Below, in pieces: positions 33,348-45,745 of a DNA stretch of 64,000 bases (the stretch's first letter is position 1; each line of letters opens with the position of its first letter). The stretch comes from Callipepla californica brunnescens (lineage: Eukaryota; Chordata; Aves; Galliformes; Odontophoridae). The DNA lies in NCBI GenBank assembly GCA_023055505.1, contig JALIRH010000014.1, positions 14,348,501 through 14,412,500 on the forward strand, written 5' to 3'. The notes under the pieces were generated by a model. The model did no database searches. It was not told the origin of the DNA and saw only the letters and a program-made list of their open reading frames with translations. Both the position numbers and the translations under genes were made by a program.

Positions 33348-36300
33348 TTGCCTAATAACAAAATGTGGTATTTTGAACCCAGCCTTGTTTTTTGCCTCTG
33401 ATATTCTGCTTTCCCTGGGAGTTTGAGACGTGGAGCCAGAGCTACGTATATCACTCCCAATCTCCTATAGATGTATGAGGGGAAAACGTTATCCTCTCCA
33501 TGTTGCTTTTAAATAACAAAATTCCATAGTGAGTTATGTATTTCACCTCTTCTGACTCTCCAAACAGAGCAAGTTATGTCTTTAGTGATATTTTGTAGCC
33601 AAGAAAGGGAAGGAAATACCCAGGTTCCGTAATTTGTTGTCATTGGCATATTTTTGTTGAGTTTTTCTAGGTTTTGAAAAGAATATGCAATTGTCCTCTT
33701 TCATCTAGATCTCAAGAAACATAGTGGATTAAGAACTGTTAATCAAAGCTTAATGTTGCCTGAACATGACAGATTTAGCCATAAGAAATCAATCATCTGG
33801 CAATAAAGCTTTGCAGCACATAAAATGCCCAAGCAATTACATTCACATGCATCGCTTGGACTCGTATACGTTTAAAATATTGCTATTTCTGTGCTCTGTT
33901 GGAGATGGAGATGGCAGAAAGGAGAAACTTTATGCCAAATGCTTTGCTGTTAACACAGAGAGTATACTAATGTTTGAGTAAGTACCAAGTCCCCTATGTC
34001 TAGTTCTGAGTTGTGCATCTGGCTGTTGTGTAGGTGATCACCTAAGTGGCAGTAAGAAGTAGTTAGAACTAGGAACAAGTGAGCTTAGGAAACCTTATAG
34101 TGATGGAAAAAGTTGAAGTAACACTGCAGATTGAGTGATGAATGCAGATGTGCCATCAGATGCCATGTCTTTTTCCCTGTTGGGAATTACTGTCGTGACT
34201 CTGTGTGCAGACCAGCAGAGTGATCCAAGTGCTGCTTCAATATTTACACTTCTGTACCTGTAAGCACTTACAGGTCCAAAGTGTTCTGTCACCCACCTCA
34301 AAATAAGTGACCTGACATAGGGGTGTAACCACCTCCTCACAGGCAGCTTTTCTGGAGCTGTTGTGAGTTCTTGTTTTATTAGGTTCTCCTTTTCATTTTC
34401 AAAAAGTAAGGGGAAAATATCCTTTGCTGAAGAAATCAAATTTTGGACAGTGGTGTACGCTGTCCCACTCTGACACGAGGTTCTATGATTTGATGAGCAC
34501 AAGTGCTGCTGAGTAGAAATCACTCTGTGTCATTTTGACCCAAAGTTTTCTTCTATTTGGGAATTAGTCATTACTTTCTTCTGCTTTTAATCAGCCTAAT
34601 TTGTTAAAATAAAGGAGAGCTCACACACCGTTCAGTTTGTTGATCGTGACTGTGGTGTGTAGTTTGACATAGATACTCTTGGCTGCTGACTCTTTCTGTG
34701 GTGGAGCTTTTGATGTGCTGGAATCTTTAACTTGATTGCAAGCATTCCAAATGAAACAGAAGGAGCATCAGACCCTCTGTGCTCTGCCTGGCAGCAGTCA
34801 GGGCTGAAACAACCATCTATGGCTGAAGTGAGCACAGGTGGACTATGCCTCTGTCCAGTCCAGCTCATTGCTGGTGTGCTGACTACTGCTGTAGTAGATG
34901 TTTTGAAGCAAAGTGTTTCTTGTACCACAAAAACTGAGCGTTTGGCCAAAGCTCATTCAAGCAACCTAATGAACACCAAAGCAAACGAAGCCAAACTCCT
35001 TCAGGATGCCAAGGGGAGAACGGGTTAGTGTGCTTGAGAGGCAGATGGAAATGGGTAAGGCTTCTGAACTTCATAAAGCAGCGTGAGATGGAGAGAGAAG
35101 AACAAACGGCTATGGGGGAAGAATTAATTGCTGTTGTTTACAGCTCATGTCTGAATCAGCAGCAAGCCGAAAGGTCAGCTCTCCTTGGAGGAAAGCAATG
35201 CTCTTTGCCGGCACCCCCTTTCAGGCTTGAGAAGAAGGCAGATGGCTGAAGAGATTTGTTTTTATTACTATTATTTTTAACTGAGTGTAGGTGGCTAACA
35301 TGAGGCAGTTGGTGGTCCCGGTGTTGCTGCCCTTGTTCAGCACTCAGCTTCCCCAGGGACTGGCTGCATGGCTCAGGACAGCTGCAGGCAGACTCCGTCA
35401 TTTAGAGTAAACCATCCAAGAAATTAAATGAGGATAAATTCAGTGGCACACAATGTTCCCAGAGGATGTAACTCAAGATCTTTCTGAAAAAGACTAGCTC
35501 TTGCTCTGGACCTTGGACAACAAGGCACGCTCAGAGCATGGAGTGTTCATAAACGTCACGGAAATGTCTGTGTTTCCAGGACCTGATGTGCACACTCCTG
35601 GTGTAACTTGGTGTTGTGCTCCTGGTTTCTGTGTGGATGGCCTCAGATTGGGTATTCCTAACGATGTCGTCATGCATGTAGAGTTTGCTATCTAAAATAT
35701 GATATTTAGAATCATTAAAGGTAGTGAATTCACTGATGTTTTGTCGTTAGGTTAGGAAAATCACCATTTGCGCTGGAATCTTGGGTCATCCTAAGATGCT
35801 GTCATCTCATGTTCTTCTTCTGCACTAAAACAGCTGCTGGCAAAATGCATCTAGGTAACTGGAATTGTGAAATTATTCATTCTTTGCCTTGAATATGTTT
35901 CCTAGTAAGTGTGGGGGGAAGGATTAGCAGATGCTAAGCAGTTAAGCAAGGAGGACAAAGGTGTGCATGTGGGTGTTTACTATTTATCTTTTCCTGACAG
36001 CTGTTGATTCTTTGGATGTATTTACAGCCATGTGAGAGACTTGGTTTGCTAGTGCTTTTAGTTCAGATCCTTCTCTGCTGAGTTGCCTCACTGAGTTTAC
36101 AGGAGGATTTCAGAAGTCAGAGCAGTCATTTGTCAGCTTTACTTACATAAACTGGGAATGTCCTGCTCTGAAACTCAGGCTTTTCTGGAAGTTTACAGTG
36201 TTCTGATAAACTTCGGAGGACTCTTCAGTGGGGCTTTGAGGTGGGAAGAGCACACTCTGTTGGTTTTAATGCTTGTTCAAGCTGGTGATACACCAGAGCC

Positions 36301-37985
36301 ATTCACAAATGCTGAGCTGTCTGACTGTGTAGGCTGTGATATGGGACATCTGTCCTCACTTTGAACTGCAGCATCTTGGTGCAAAAGTGCTCTTCTCTTA
36401 ATACAGAGGCAGAGGCTTTAGCTCCCATCCAGGTCTTTCTGACTTATGCAGGGCATCCTGCTCAATTGTTGGTGTGAAAGAGTCATCCAAGAAGACCACC
36501 ACCTCCAAGCTGTCTTCCAGACTTGAGCTTTGTCTGTTTATTTTCCTGCAGATGTTTGTATGTGCATATGTACGCGCACAACTGTATGGTGCTGTGGGTG
36601 ACGGCACCTCTCTTCCAGGGGCAGAGCTGGATTAAAGCCTCCTGCATTGGCAGCAATAGGTTAAGTCAGATGTTGAAATATCCACAGGGGAAAATCTGAA
36701 ACTACTGCAAGTCCAGGCTCTTGTACCTGGCACTCAGCTCTGTTTCTGATGAGCTGTATGTGGTTTTTTTGTCCACATCATTACAGCAGAAATTGTAAAT
36801 ATTTATAACCTATGACTTGGGGGAAGAAAAATGTTTTCCAGCACAACATGCAATTTAAGACTTGATTAATCTGATTGGGATGGTTTAATCCAAAGCGCTG
36901 TTACTGGGGGTTTTTCTCCTCCAGTTTGTGTACATTAGCCTAAAATTCTGGGAAACTGTCCTCTGTGCATGGCAAGAGAGAGGGGATGCGAGAAAATTAC
37001 TGGCAAGTCACATCTGCTTGTGACCTGGTTCCTTGCCTGTCGAGCTGGTGGAAGATCTCCCAATTACTTGTAAAGCTTATCTCCTTAAGTTGCTTTTCCT
37101 CTGCTCTTTAAATTGTTGGGTCTTTGCCAAACGCAGCTGGGGCAAGCACAGGACACGTCTTGCTTCTCACATCTCCACTGCCACTGAAGGACTCGTGCTG
37201 GGGATGGTGGCTGTGCTCTGCACAGAGCAGTGATGCTGCAAGGCTTTGGGTGCACATCTCCCCATAGTTATGGGCATTTCCCCATCCAACTCTTTGTCTG
37301 CAGTGACCTTTTCTACACGAATCGTGCGGAAGGGATGGTGCTGATGGGCTATGGGACTTTAGGATTGTATGGTTGGTGCTGAACTGGGCTGTACCTCTTG
37401 GATGTAAATGAGCACCCCTTGCTTCTGGCTGGGGAGGGATACTGTTACCATGCAGCTCTGTTCTGGGTCATCAGAGCTAGTTGAGCTTTTCTGATTTCTG
37501 ATGTGTTTTTTGTTGTTGATGTTTCCTTCTTCACAGTTGCACAAAGATCTCTTTTCTTGTTCATATTTCAATAAAAACAGTATTTATATGTGCCAAATAC
37601 TCTTTTGGTCACTTCTGGTTCATCTAATGAAGCCTGCACTTGGACGAAGTTTTGCAGAGGCAAGCAACTGCTTTGTTTTACTTAAAGAGTACATGTGCCA
37701 TTTGGTTACCAGCTGACTATCTTGAAAACCAAGGGCCCTCTTTGACTTTATATGCCTCCAGCTCGTGTGGCACCTACAGAGGCAACTTAGCAAGTAAATT
37801 TTCCAGTAGTAGTCATTCATTAAGGATAAAAATAAGTGCCTGAGTCACGTAGTAGAATTAAACACATGGGAAGAACGTCAGCTTTTTGACTACGTGAGTT
37901 ATTTGGAAACCAGTGTGTCTTTTCAAAACATTTATATTCTTTTACAGGTTGCAGAAATTAAGAGCTGTTGGCCCATTGATTTAGG

Positions 37986-37998
37986 AAAAAAAAAAAAA
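37986..37998. repeat. poly-A tract (13 bp)
   Basis: Simple homopolymer; no retrocopy body was recognised to its left. Confidence 0.7.
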
Positions 37999-40490
37999 CC
38001 AGATGTCTGCTGTGTTGAACTTGAAATGACTTAATTTTCACTTGTCTACCCTTCCCTTGAAACGTCAGGGAGCAATTTGAGTAAAAATGCTGTTCACAGA
38101 AGGTGGTGGTCTGTCATCAGTGCTATGAAGGCAAAGGTATGAGGACCTAAAGTCAATGTAGGTTGTATCTGCTCAGCCTGTATCACCTGGGTTTGTATTT
38201 CCATTTGCCATTACTTGCACATATCAATTTCAACTCACAATTGCTGCAGAGTATTTCAGAGAAATTATGGTAGTGTTCTGCTGGAATGTTGAGACTGCAC
38301 TAATGCTGCTGGGTGATGTTTCCATCCTCTTGAAGAGCTGCTGGCCTGATACTGTTAATTATAAAGCATTTGGTTTTATATCCTGAAGTTCTTCACATCT
38401 GGAACCTAGATTGATGTGTTCAGATGCAGATAGCTGGGCCTGTGTGACTTGTACTACAGAGAACTGGCCATTAGGGCAGGGTTTTGTGCTGATTTTTTGG
38501 GGTTGGTGGTGTTATTATTCATTTATTTTCATTTCTAGGAGAAAATAAACACTTTTCATGCCAGTTAGCTCTCTGCTTTGCCAACTTTTCAGGCTCATGC
38601 ATGAGGAGCCCATGCCCCTTGGTGTGTGTAGTAGGGCAGCCCAACACCTGGGGCTCCACTTTACGTTTGCCAGAAACCAGTACCTATCTTTCTTGTGAAA
38701 GAATCCCTGCCTCCCAGTTGATTATTATTTTATTTTAATGCCAGTTTCTTATGTATTTTTGTCAACTGGGAGACATCAAAGCTGCTCTGCCCAGGAAAAA
38801 CAGGAGAGATAGCAAATAGCGATTGTTTCAAATTAGATCCTAATGGGGTGCAGATGTTGAGCTGTGCTGTTGCTAGAAGTTCTTTGATACTGCAGATGGT
38901 CTGGTAGTTCAGGGGTAAGGAGAGGGCTGGGAGGTTTCTTGGTTTCGTTTTCTCTCCTGTGCCATTTGCATGACATGTTAGATTAGGGCTGGATGTAAAT
39001 GAAGGGGTAATAACCTGCCTGGGTCTCTCGTCTTGCAGAAGCAGTGCTCGTGTGGTTCTGTTCCTGGAGCAGATTTTCAAGTAATTTGGACTTGAGTATA
39101 ATGCATCTGTGTTCTCTCTGTGTGTTTAATATTGCGCTGGGTTGGAGGTGAGTTGTGGGTAGCAGAGGAGCTATGAAGTGTGTGGAGATATCACAACCAC
39201 CTAGATACGCTTCAGACTCTGCTCAGAATTGCATGGTTGTGCTTTAGTGAACTGGTATAAACTGTATTTAAAATGCATGTGAGTTTTCTCTGCTGCATTA
39301 AACTTGGTAAAACGTACAATCTGCCGTCTCCCTCTACTTCATACTTTTTACTGCTCTCTGGGGTGAATCTCAATAAATAACTGGGAACAAGATCAAAGGC
39401 TCATCTTTAGAAGACTGACTGTTCTTAAATACTCGTGTTCTCTAGAAGAGATGATTGTACACATTGCATTCAGGCCAAACCCTGTCCTCCAATGTGTGTG
39501 ATGCATGTAGGGGCTGCCTTAAAATACATCATGTTTTGGTGGCTGCTTTTCCCATCCCAAGGATGCTGAGCCTCAGAGCACAGCTGAACTCAGCAGGGGT
39601 TTCAGACCCTTGGAGCATTTGCAAACCATGCTATCCACTCTTATCAGGAAGCCCTGAGGAGTGCTTTTAAGCTACTTTGACACCTTGGTGAGCAGAGAGA
39701 CAGAGCTACGGGTGTCCATTCTCTGCCCCACTGGGTGTCCCAGCAGATGTGGCTCTGGTCACAGTGCTGAACCCCAGAGCTCCTGTTGCTTGCTGTGAAA
39801 GAGGGCATCCCTCTGGGGAAGGGGACCAGGAACAGCACTTGGGCCACATCCCCTTGCAGCCCTCAACTACAGGGTGAATTTCTGTGGTGGTATTTACACA
39901 CTCAGCTTTAGTTCTTCCCAGTAATCACTGTAACGTGTAGCCCTTACGGTGCCTTTGATGTGGTCTTCTGCCCATCTTCCTCTTCTGTGTAGCGTTAAGC
40001 CTTTTTAAATCTGAAGAGATAAATACTTTATCTAAGGCTGTAAATGCAGGTAGTACAATTAAACTTTTAGTAATGAGGTTACACTTTATCAGCTCACTAT
40101 TTGGAGCTATGCTGAGATAAGGCCAGCAGGTTTCAGCATCTCAAAGCCTTTCCCCTGCTCGCTGTGGGGCTGAGGGAGATGCAGCTCTGTTCCTCTGCTG
40201 CCCAGTGCCTCCCTGCGAGGTGAGGAGGGAACTGCAATGGCCACATCTCATAATGGGTCAAGGATGTTGGACTTGCACTGGCCTTGGGGACGCTGCATGG
40301 GTGGTGTGCTTGGGGAAAGCAAATGGTTTTTTGTGCTGGTGTAGAGGTGCGAGCGTTGGAAGTGTGCTGTGCCCCATAGGAAGCACTTTTCAATCTGTGA
40401 GGATAAAATATGTAGAAGATCTGCACAGAGTGGCAAATTATAGGGAGGAAAACGTAATTTGGAAATGCGCATAATGAAAAGCATTGGCCC

Positions 40491-40541
40491 TTTTAATTAA
40501 GACTGTGCACTTCAAGGTTTTTAATGAAACGTTAATTAAAA
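40491..40541. promoter_or_regulatory. paired inverted TAATTA sites, enhancer-like
   Basis: TTTTAATTAA at 40491-40500 and its exact reverse complement TTAATTAAAA at 40532-40541 lie 41 bases apart (about four helical turns) in an AT-rich, non-repetitive stretch. A TTCAAGGTT motif like a nuclear-receptor half-site lies between them, and TTTGCAT, an octamer-like core, lies about 60 bases downstream. TAATTA is the core of many homeodomain sites. A regulatory role is inferred only from the motif arrangement. Confidence 0.25.
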
Positions 40542-41184
40542 GTGAAGCTTTTATTTTGTGATGACATCAAGTTTACAATGCTGTTATGAGAGTGGTTTGC
40601 ATCAAAGTGAGCAAACTTAGCCAGCTAATTGGAAGAAGGCTTTTAACCAGCTAAGGGGAGAGTGGGGAGAGTTTCTGCAGTGGCCTGCTGGCTTTGAGCT
40701 GGTCCATTTGAAGGGGATTTATCATTCAGATGCCCACCTGTTCATGTGGGTGCAGCGGTGACTCTAGGGAAATAAAAGTTGAAGTAGTAAAACGTGCACT
40801 TGGCTTTTGATGTCTTCATCTGGCACCGTTCTTTGCTACATGAAGCTGTGTGAGCTGAGATCTAAAGAAGCTTATCCACTGGAGAAGAGTAATAGGGACT
40901 AGTAACAGGAACAGCCTGTGTGCACAGAGTGGCACCTGATGTGGGGGATGTGGCTGCACGTAGCTTCAAGTGGGAATGTGGATGAATTGAGGTATTTGGG
41001 TGCATCCTGGGGAAGAATTTTCATGTCCCAAACTGCAGTTTGCCCCTTCAGAAAGGGTTTCATGTGACTGTTCCATAGAAGACTGTCTGGGTTTTGGAAG
41101 AAAAAAATGAAGGCTCAGACGTACCTCAGTTTGTGGTGGCCAGCTGTAGATCAGCAAGTCAGTGGATATTAAACTTTATCATCT

Positions 41185-41207
41185 ATTTTTTCTTTTTTTT
41201 TTTCCTT
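41185..41207. repeat. T-rich tract with single C interruptions
   Basis: About 23 bases of T interrupted by C (ATTTTTTCTTTTTTTTTTTCC). It looks like a pyrimidine tract, but no AG-bounded exon follows closely. Confidence 0.6.
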
Positions 41208-44200
41208 TGAGATAAGTACAATTTTATGTAGGTTTGTGATTGTGTGGGAGTGGCAGTTGTAACCTTAGCTCTGGGTGGCAGTTGCCTGACACCTCCCAGA
41301 TTACAGATTGGACATTTAAGGCCAGAAAGAATTATTAGGCTCATTAAGTCTGTGTTTGATACCCTGACTGTAGGATTTCTCCCAGAAACCAGATTAAAAC
41401 TTCTCGTTTTAGAAAGGTATCTAATCTCCTCTGTAAGACCCAAAGCTGTGGCGAGTCATACATCACAGGCTGTGATGGGCAAGCTGCAGAGGCTTCAGAT
41501 TTGGGTTTGGAGCAGCACCCAGACCACGCATTCCTGCTCAGAGCTTATCTGGCAAACCCAGACCACTGGAGCCTGGTGGATTGAGCATGGGAGCTAACTC
41601 AAGCAGGCTTCTTCCTTATGGGGCTGTGCAGAAGCTGCTTTGCTGTTTTTTCACATCTGTGGTGGAACTGAGTGTAGCAATATACCTGGGGCTTTGGGGG
41701 GGTGCTGGGCTCAAGCGCTGTTGGTTCACTCCAAGTGTCAAAGCTCTGTTTGATTTGTCCCTTTTCCATGGACAAAAGTAACTAGAAAAGTTCAGCCGCA
41801 GTCAAAACGTGCCTGAAAGCATCTCTTTGTCTGCTTTGTTTGGTTTAATCTATGCCAGAGCTACACGGGTTTAAATGTGCTCACTTTCTTTGATCTGTTT
41901 GGTCTTTTGCCCTAACCAGCATTTCCTGGAAGAGCTGTGCTGGAGAAGCAGCTCGTGCTGGGCTGAAGCAGTGTGCACATCATCCTCAGCAGCTGCTTTT
42001 GGGTTTTGCTATTGGGAAGCATGGAACAGCAGTGACACACAGCCTGCCACTGCCAGCAAGTGTGCTGGTGCACATGGGAGAGAGTTATGTCAAGGGAAGA
42101 AGACTTAGAATGGGGTGATGGGGGGAAAAAGCATAAAATCAGGGAACTCAACTTTGTTTTTTTCGGTGGGAGCTTGATCTCCCTTTGGAGATCAATGGAG
42201 AAATACAGAGTTCAGGAGATAAAGGCTGTGCTGCTTATTGAGAGGTGCTCCCTGCTGTTCTCTTAAGACAAGGTATTCTACAGAGATTTGAAATATCTGA
42301 TCATAAATGATAAACTTTGGCCTTCAGTCAGGCATAAGTGACTGTTAATTGAGGACTGGGGTGGGGGGTGGGGTTAAATGGACTTGAATTTTAATTGAAA
42401 GGTAGGAGTATTGATATAGAGAGAGTGCTGTGGGGGAGGTGGCTGTGTCCACTGACAAGGCCCAGCAAGTAAGCTTAAAAATCAGGTGGTGGTAAAATAC
42501 AACCATTGTGTAGACACAGACTGTTAATGAGGTGTTTTGTGACTGGTGAAAGCCCGGAGAGGTTTATTGACACAGGAGTCCATCTTCTCTGCACCAAGAG
42601 TTTTCTTTTGGGGAATTCAAAAGGAGCAGAGTTTAGAGTGGGTTCTTCCTTTGTTTTTAGTTCTCCGAACCTTTGTGACTACTAGTGAATGGATTTCTTG
42701 TTTTACTTGGCTTCTGAGCTCTTGCTGGGTGCCTTGAGGCTTCTGGTTGCTTTGATTCAGCCGTGGGCATTGATACAGGTTGGTTTGGTTAGCAATAGGG
42801 ATTAGTATGTTCATTGAAGAATCGATATATTCATTTAGCAAAAGGAGTATGAGTGACAGTTCTAGAACTTTCCATTTCAGCTTTAGTGGGTGAATAGTCT
42901 TTTCCTCAGTTTTACATTGGGGATGTAATAGAATGCTTTTATCTATTGTACCCAATAGGTGCAAGGAGATATTCCTTGATTTCCACATTTATTGTTTTAA
43001 AAGTTGCTCGCTGTGGCCTAATAAGTGGTGGAAGCTTTCCAGACTGGGGGTCGGCAGCTCAAAGTGCATCAGGTTGCCATGATGAAGCTGATGGTGGAAA
43101 ATGGAAAAGTAGGTGGGCACTTGACCACCCTAGATAGCACTGAGCATGCCTGAAGGGATATATTCATATATTAATGAATCCTTGAGGAAGAACGCGTATG
43201 TATACCAATGTACTGTGTATGTATGTCTTAACCATATATGTATGGAACCTGAACTCTGAGAGAGCATGCTTGTTTGTCAAGCTGCCTGGGATGTGTTGTG
43301 AGGAATAAAGGAATGCTCCTTTCTAATGTTACATGGAAGTTAAAGGGTTTTCTTCCTCGATTTTGGATGGCAGCATGCTGGCATGGAAAGGGATCAAATT
43401 GTGATTATCTGGCATCACAAGGGCTTCAGTGGAGCCCTGCTGTCAGATGTGGGCAAGAGACAGCAAACTTGGTAAAGCTCAAATGAGCTGCATGCAGGGT
43501 AATGATCTCACTGCCCTGTCAGCTTCAGTGGGTTCACAAGCCTTTCCTTCTTGTCTACATGGGGTAATCTCAACATCATTTATAGAACAAAAGCATGCAG
43601 TTAATTTGGGAAGAGTTAAACAAGTCCCATGGTGTCAGCTCTGGTAGCGTCTCCTCTTGGGCCATCAGCATCAGGAGGAGAGCTGCTGGCTGCTTACCAC
43701 TGCTCTCTCTGGAGCTCCCCTTCCCCACAGCCCTCCTTTGAAGGCTTGCTGAGCTCAGCAGAGTGCTCCTGCAGGGCACTGGGCACTGAAGGGCAGAGGA
43801 ACAGTGCAGGTGGTTCTTGTCCCAGTTGTAAGCTCAGTGCCAGCGATGGCCAAACCGCTTTTCCTTTCATCTTCGGCTCAGCTTCTTTCTAAATTGGGCT
43901 GAGTTGAGAAGGTTTGTGGCATTTCCTCTTCTCTTTGGGATCTGTGGTTAGAAGTCAAATAGTCATAACTTTGATGTAGCCTCCATAAAAATAGTTCGAT
44001 CTGCTCAGTGTACGCAAGTGCTCGGCTGCCAAGGAAGCTCCTTGCAGCCCTTTGTGGTGATGGTCCGTCTCCATCTGGAGGAGGTTGATGCTTTCTGGTG
44101 TGTAAATGAAGTCAGGCGTTCAGGCTCCCAAAGAAGCTGCTGAGTTTAATCTTGCTGCCCTGGCTGTTTTGCTCCATTGTTCAGCATCATCACTGGTTGC

Positions 44201-45725
44201 TGTAATGTGTGGATGTCATCCTGTGTTTTGTAGTGCTGTTATGCTAAGGATCAGGAAACGTGCTCTGTGTGCCCTTCCTTGAAGGAAAGGCTTAAAGGAA
44301 AAAGGGGGAGAAAAAAATAATACAGAGTGTTCAGCTTAAATAGAGCAGGGAGATGTCAAAATGGGCAAGCTATTCCTGGTGCCTCCTGCTGTAACTGCAG
44401 AAACCTGATTGGGATCTCAATTCCCTCTCCTGGGATGCATTCCCACTGTACATCAGTGCTCAGGTGATGACAGCAGTGCTGCTCACCTCCCCCACACTGC
44501 TGGCTGCCTTCAGCCCAGTGCCCAGCAGCACAAGGAGGTGCAGGGTGGGACTTTGATGCAATACCCATCTTCCAGGAACCCGTGTTTGTCAGGGAGAAAT
44601 ACCCTTTATATCATAAGACCTGGAAAAACAACAGTGCTTATCACGATGAGCAAACAGACAGCATTGTAGTTTTTCTTGGGCTGCACGGTTCTCAGTGGAG
44701 GAAACTTCACCTTTGAGCTGGTCCCCTCTTGCTGCTCATGCCTGGGTGGTGGCAGTGGTGACATTACAAGGGACAAGCATGTGGGATGAGTTTTGCCGTG
44801 CTTTGTGCTCATGGAAAAGATATTGGCATAGTTCTACAGTATTCCAAGAACCACCTCTTTTGGGGGCTGAGCACACTGGGATGCTTTGTGTGGCACCACA
44901 AGTACCAGTGATAATAGGGATGTGTGTTTTCTTGATCACCATGTGCTAGTGCCTTGCCCTGTCTGTAGGAGTCCTGCTTTGTAGAACTGGCTCTTGTGTT
45001 TACGAGACATTTTCTTGTGGTAGTACTTGTTATCTGAAATGGAAGACATTTGAGCGGTCTCCTAATGAACAGGAGGGGAAAAAATTGTGCAGCTATTCCA
45101 TGCCTCTTTTTTTGAAAGGGAGAAGGAGAAGGATAAAGCTTCATGTAGCACTACCACCCTTCCATTGCTTAGCGGCCTCTCTTTGAGTGGGGGTACAGTT
45201 TTCCACTTCCCACAGAGCTGCTTTGCAGGGAACTGGAGTGCACGCCAGGGCTTCTCAGTGTGGCCATGGCTTTGGGAATCTTGTGTTATTTTTTCTCCCT
45301 CCTGCTGCTTTCTCAAGCCAGCTATCTCTGAAGGCATGGCAGGAAGCAAAGGGGCCAAGAGGTCAGCAGTGCCTGGGGAGCACAGGGGATGAGCCTGCTG
45401 AAAGCAAAGAGCAGCACTGGGCTTCTGCACAGAACCAGATTTAGTGCATCTTCAGAGCTTCTGGTTTGGTTTTTGGTCCCAGCCAAGCCAAAAGAACAGA
45501 CCTGCAGCCCTTCCAAAAGGGTTTGAATGTAACTGCGTGCTGTGGGTTCGAGCAGTGTTTTATTTGAGGCTGGAGCATTACAGATGGTGCACGATATAAA
45601 ATGCATTGCTCATTAGAAGCTTTGTAGAGATTGCCTTGATAGCTGCATCCATGTTGGTGGCTTGTTTGCCTACCAGCTGTGACCAAGAGAATGTGCAAGA
45701 AGCTGTCCTGAACTTGAATCTCAAG

Positions 45726-45745
45726 CTAGAAGTGTCTAGAAGTGT
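45726..45745. repeat. exact 10-bp tandem duplication
   Basis: The unit CTAGAAGTGT is repeated twice without mismatch. Small local slippage; no gene context. Confidence 0.85.

Noticed and set aside
40880..40900. Good minus-strand acceptor-like sequence (ACTCTTCTCCAG)
   Set aside because: No matching donor follows within a reasonable exon length.
42358..42375. Possible G-quadruplex (GGGGTGGGGGGTGGGG)
   Set aside because: Only three separated G runs; a four-run pattern would require splitting the central run with no loop.
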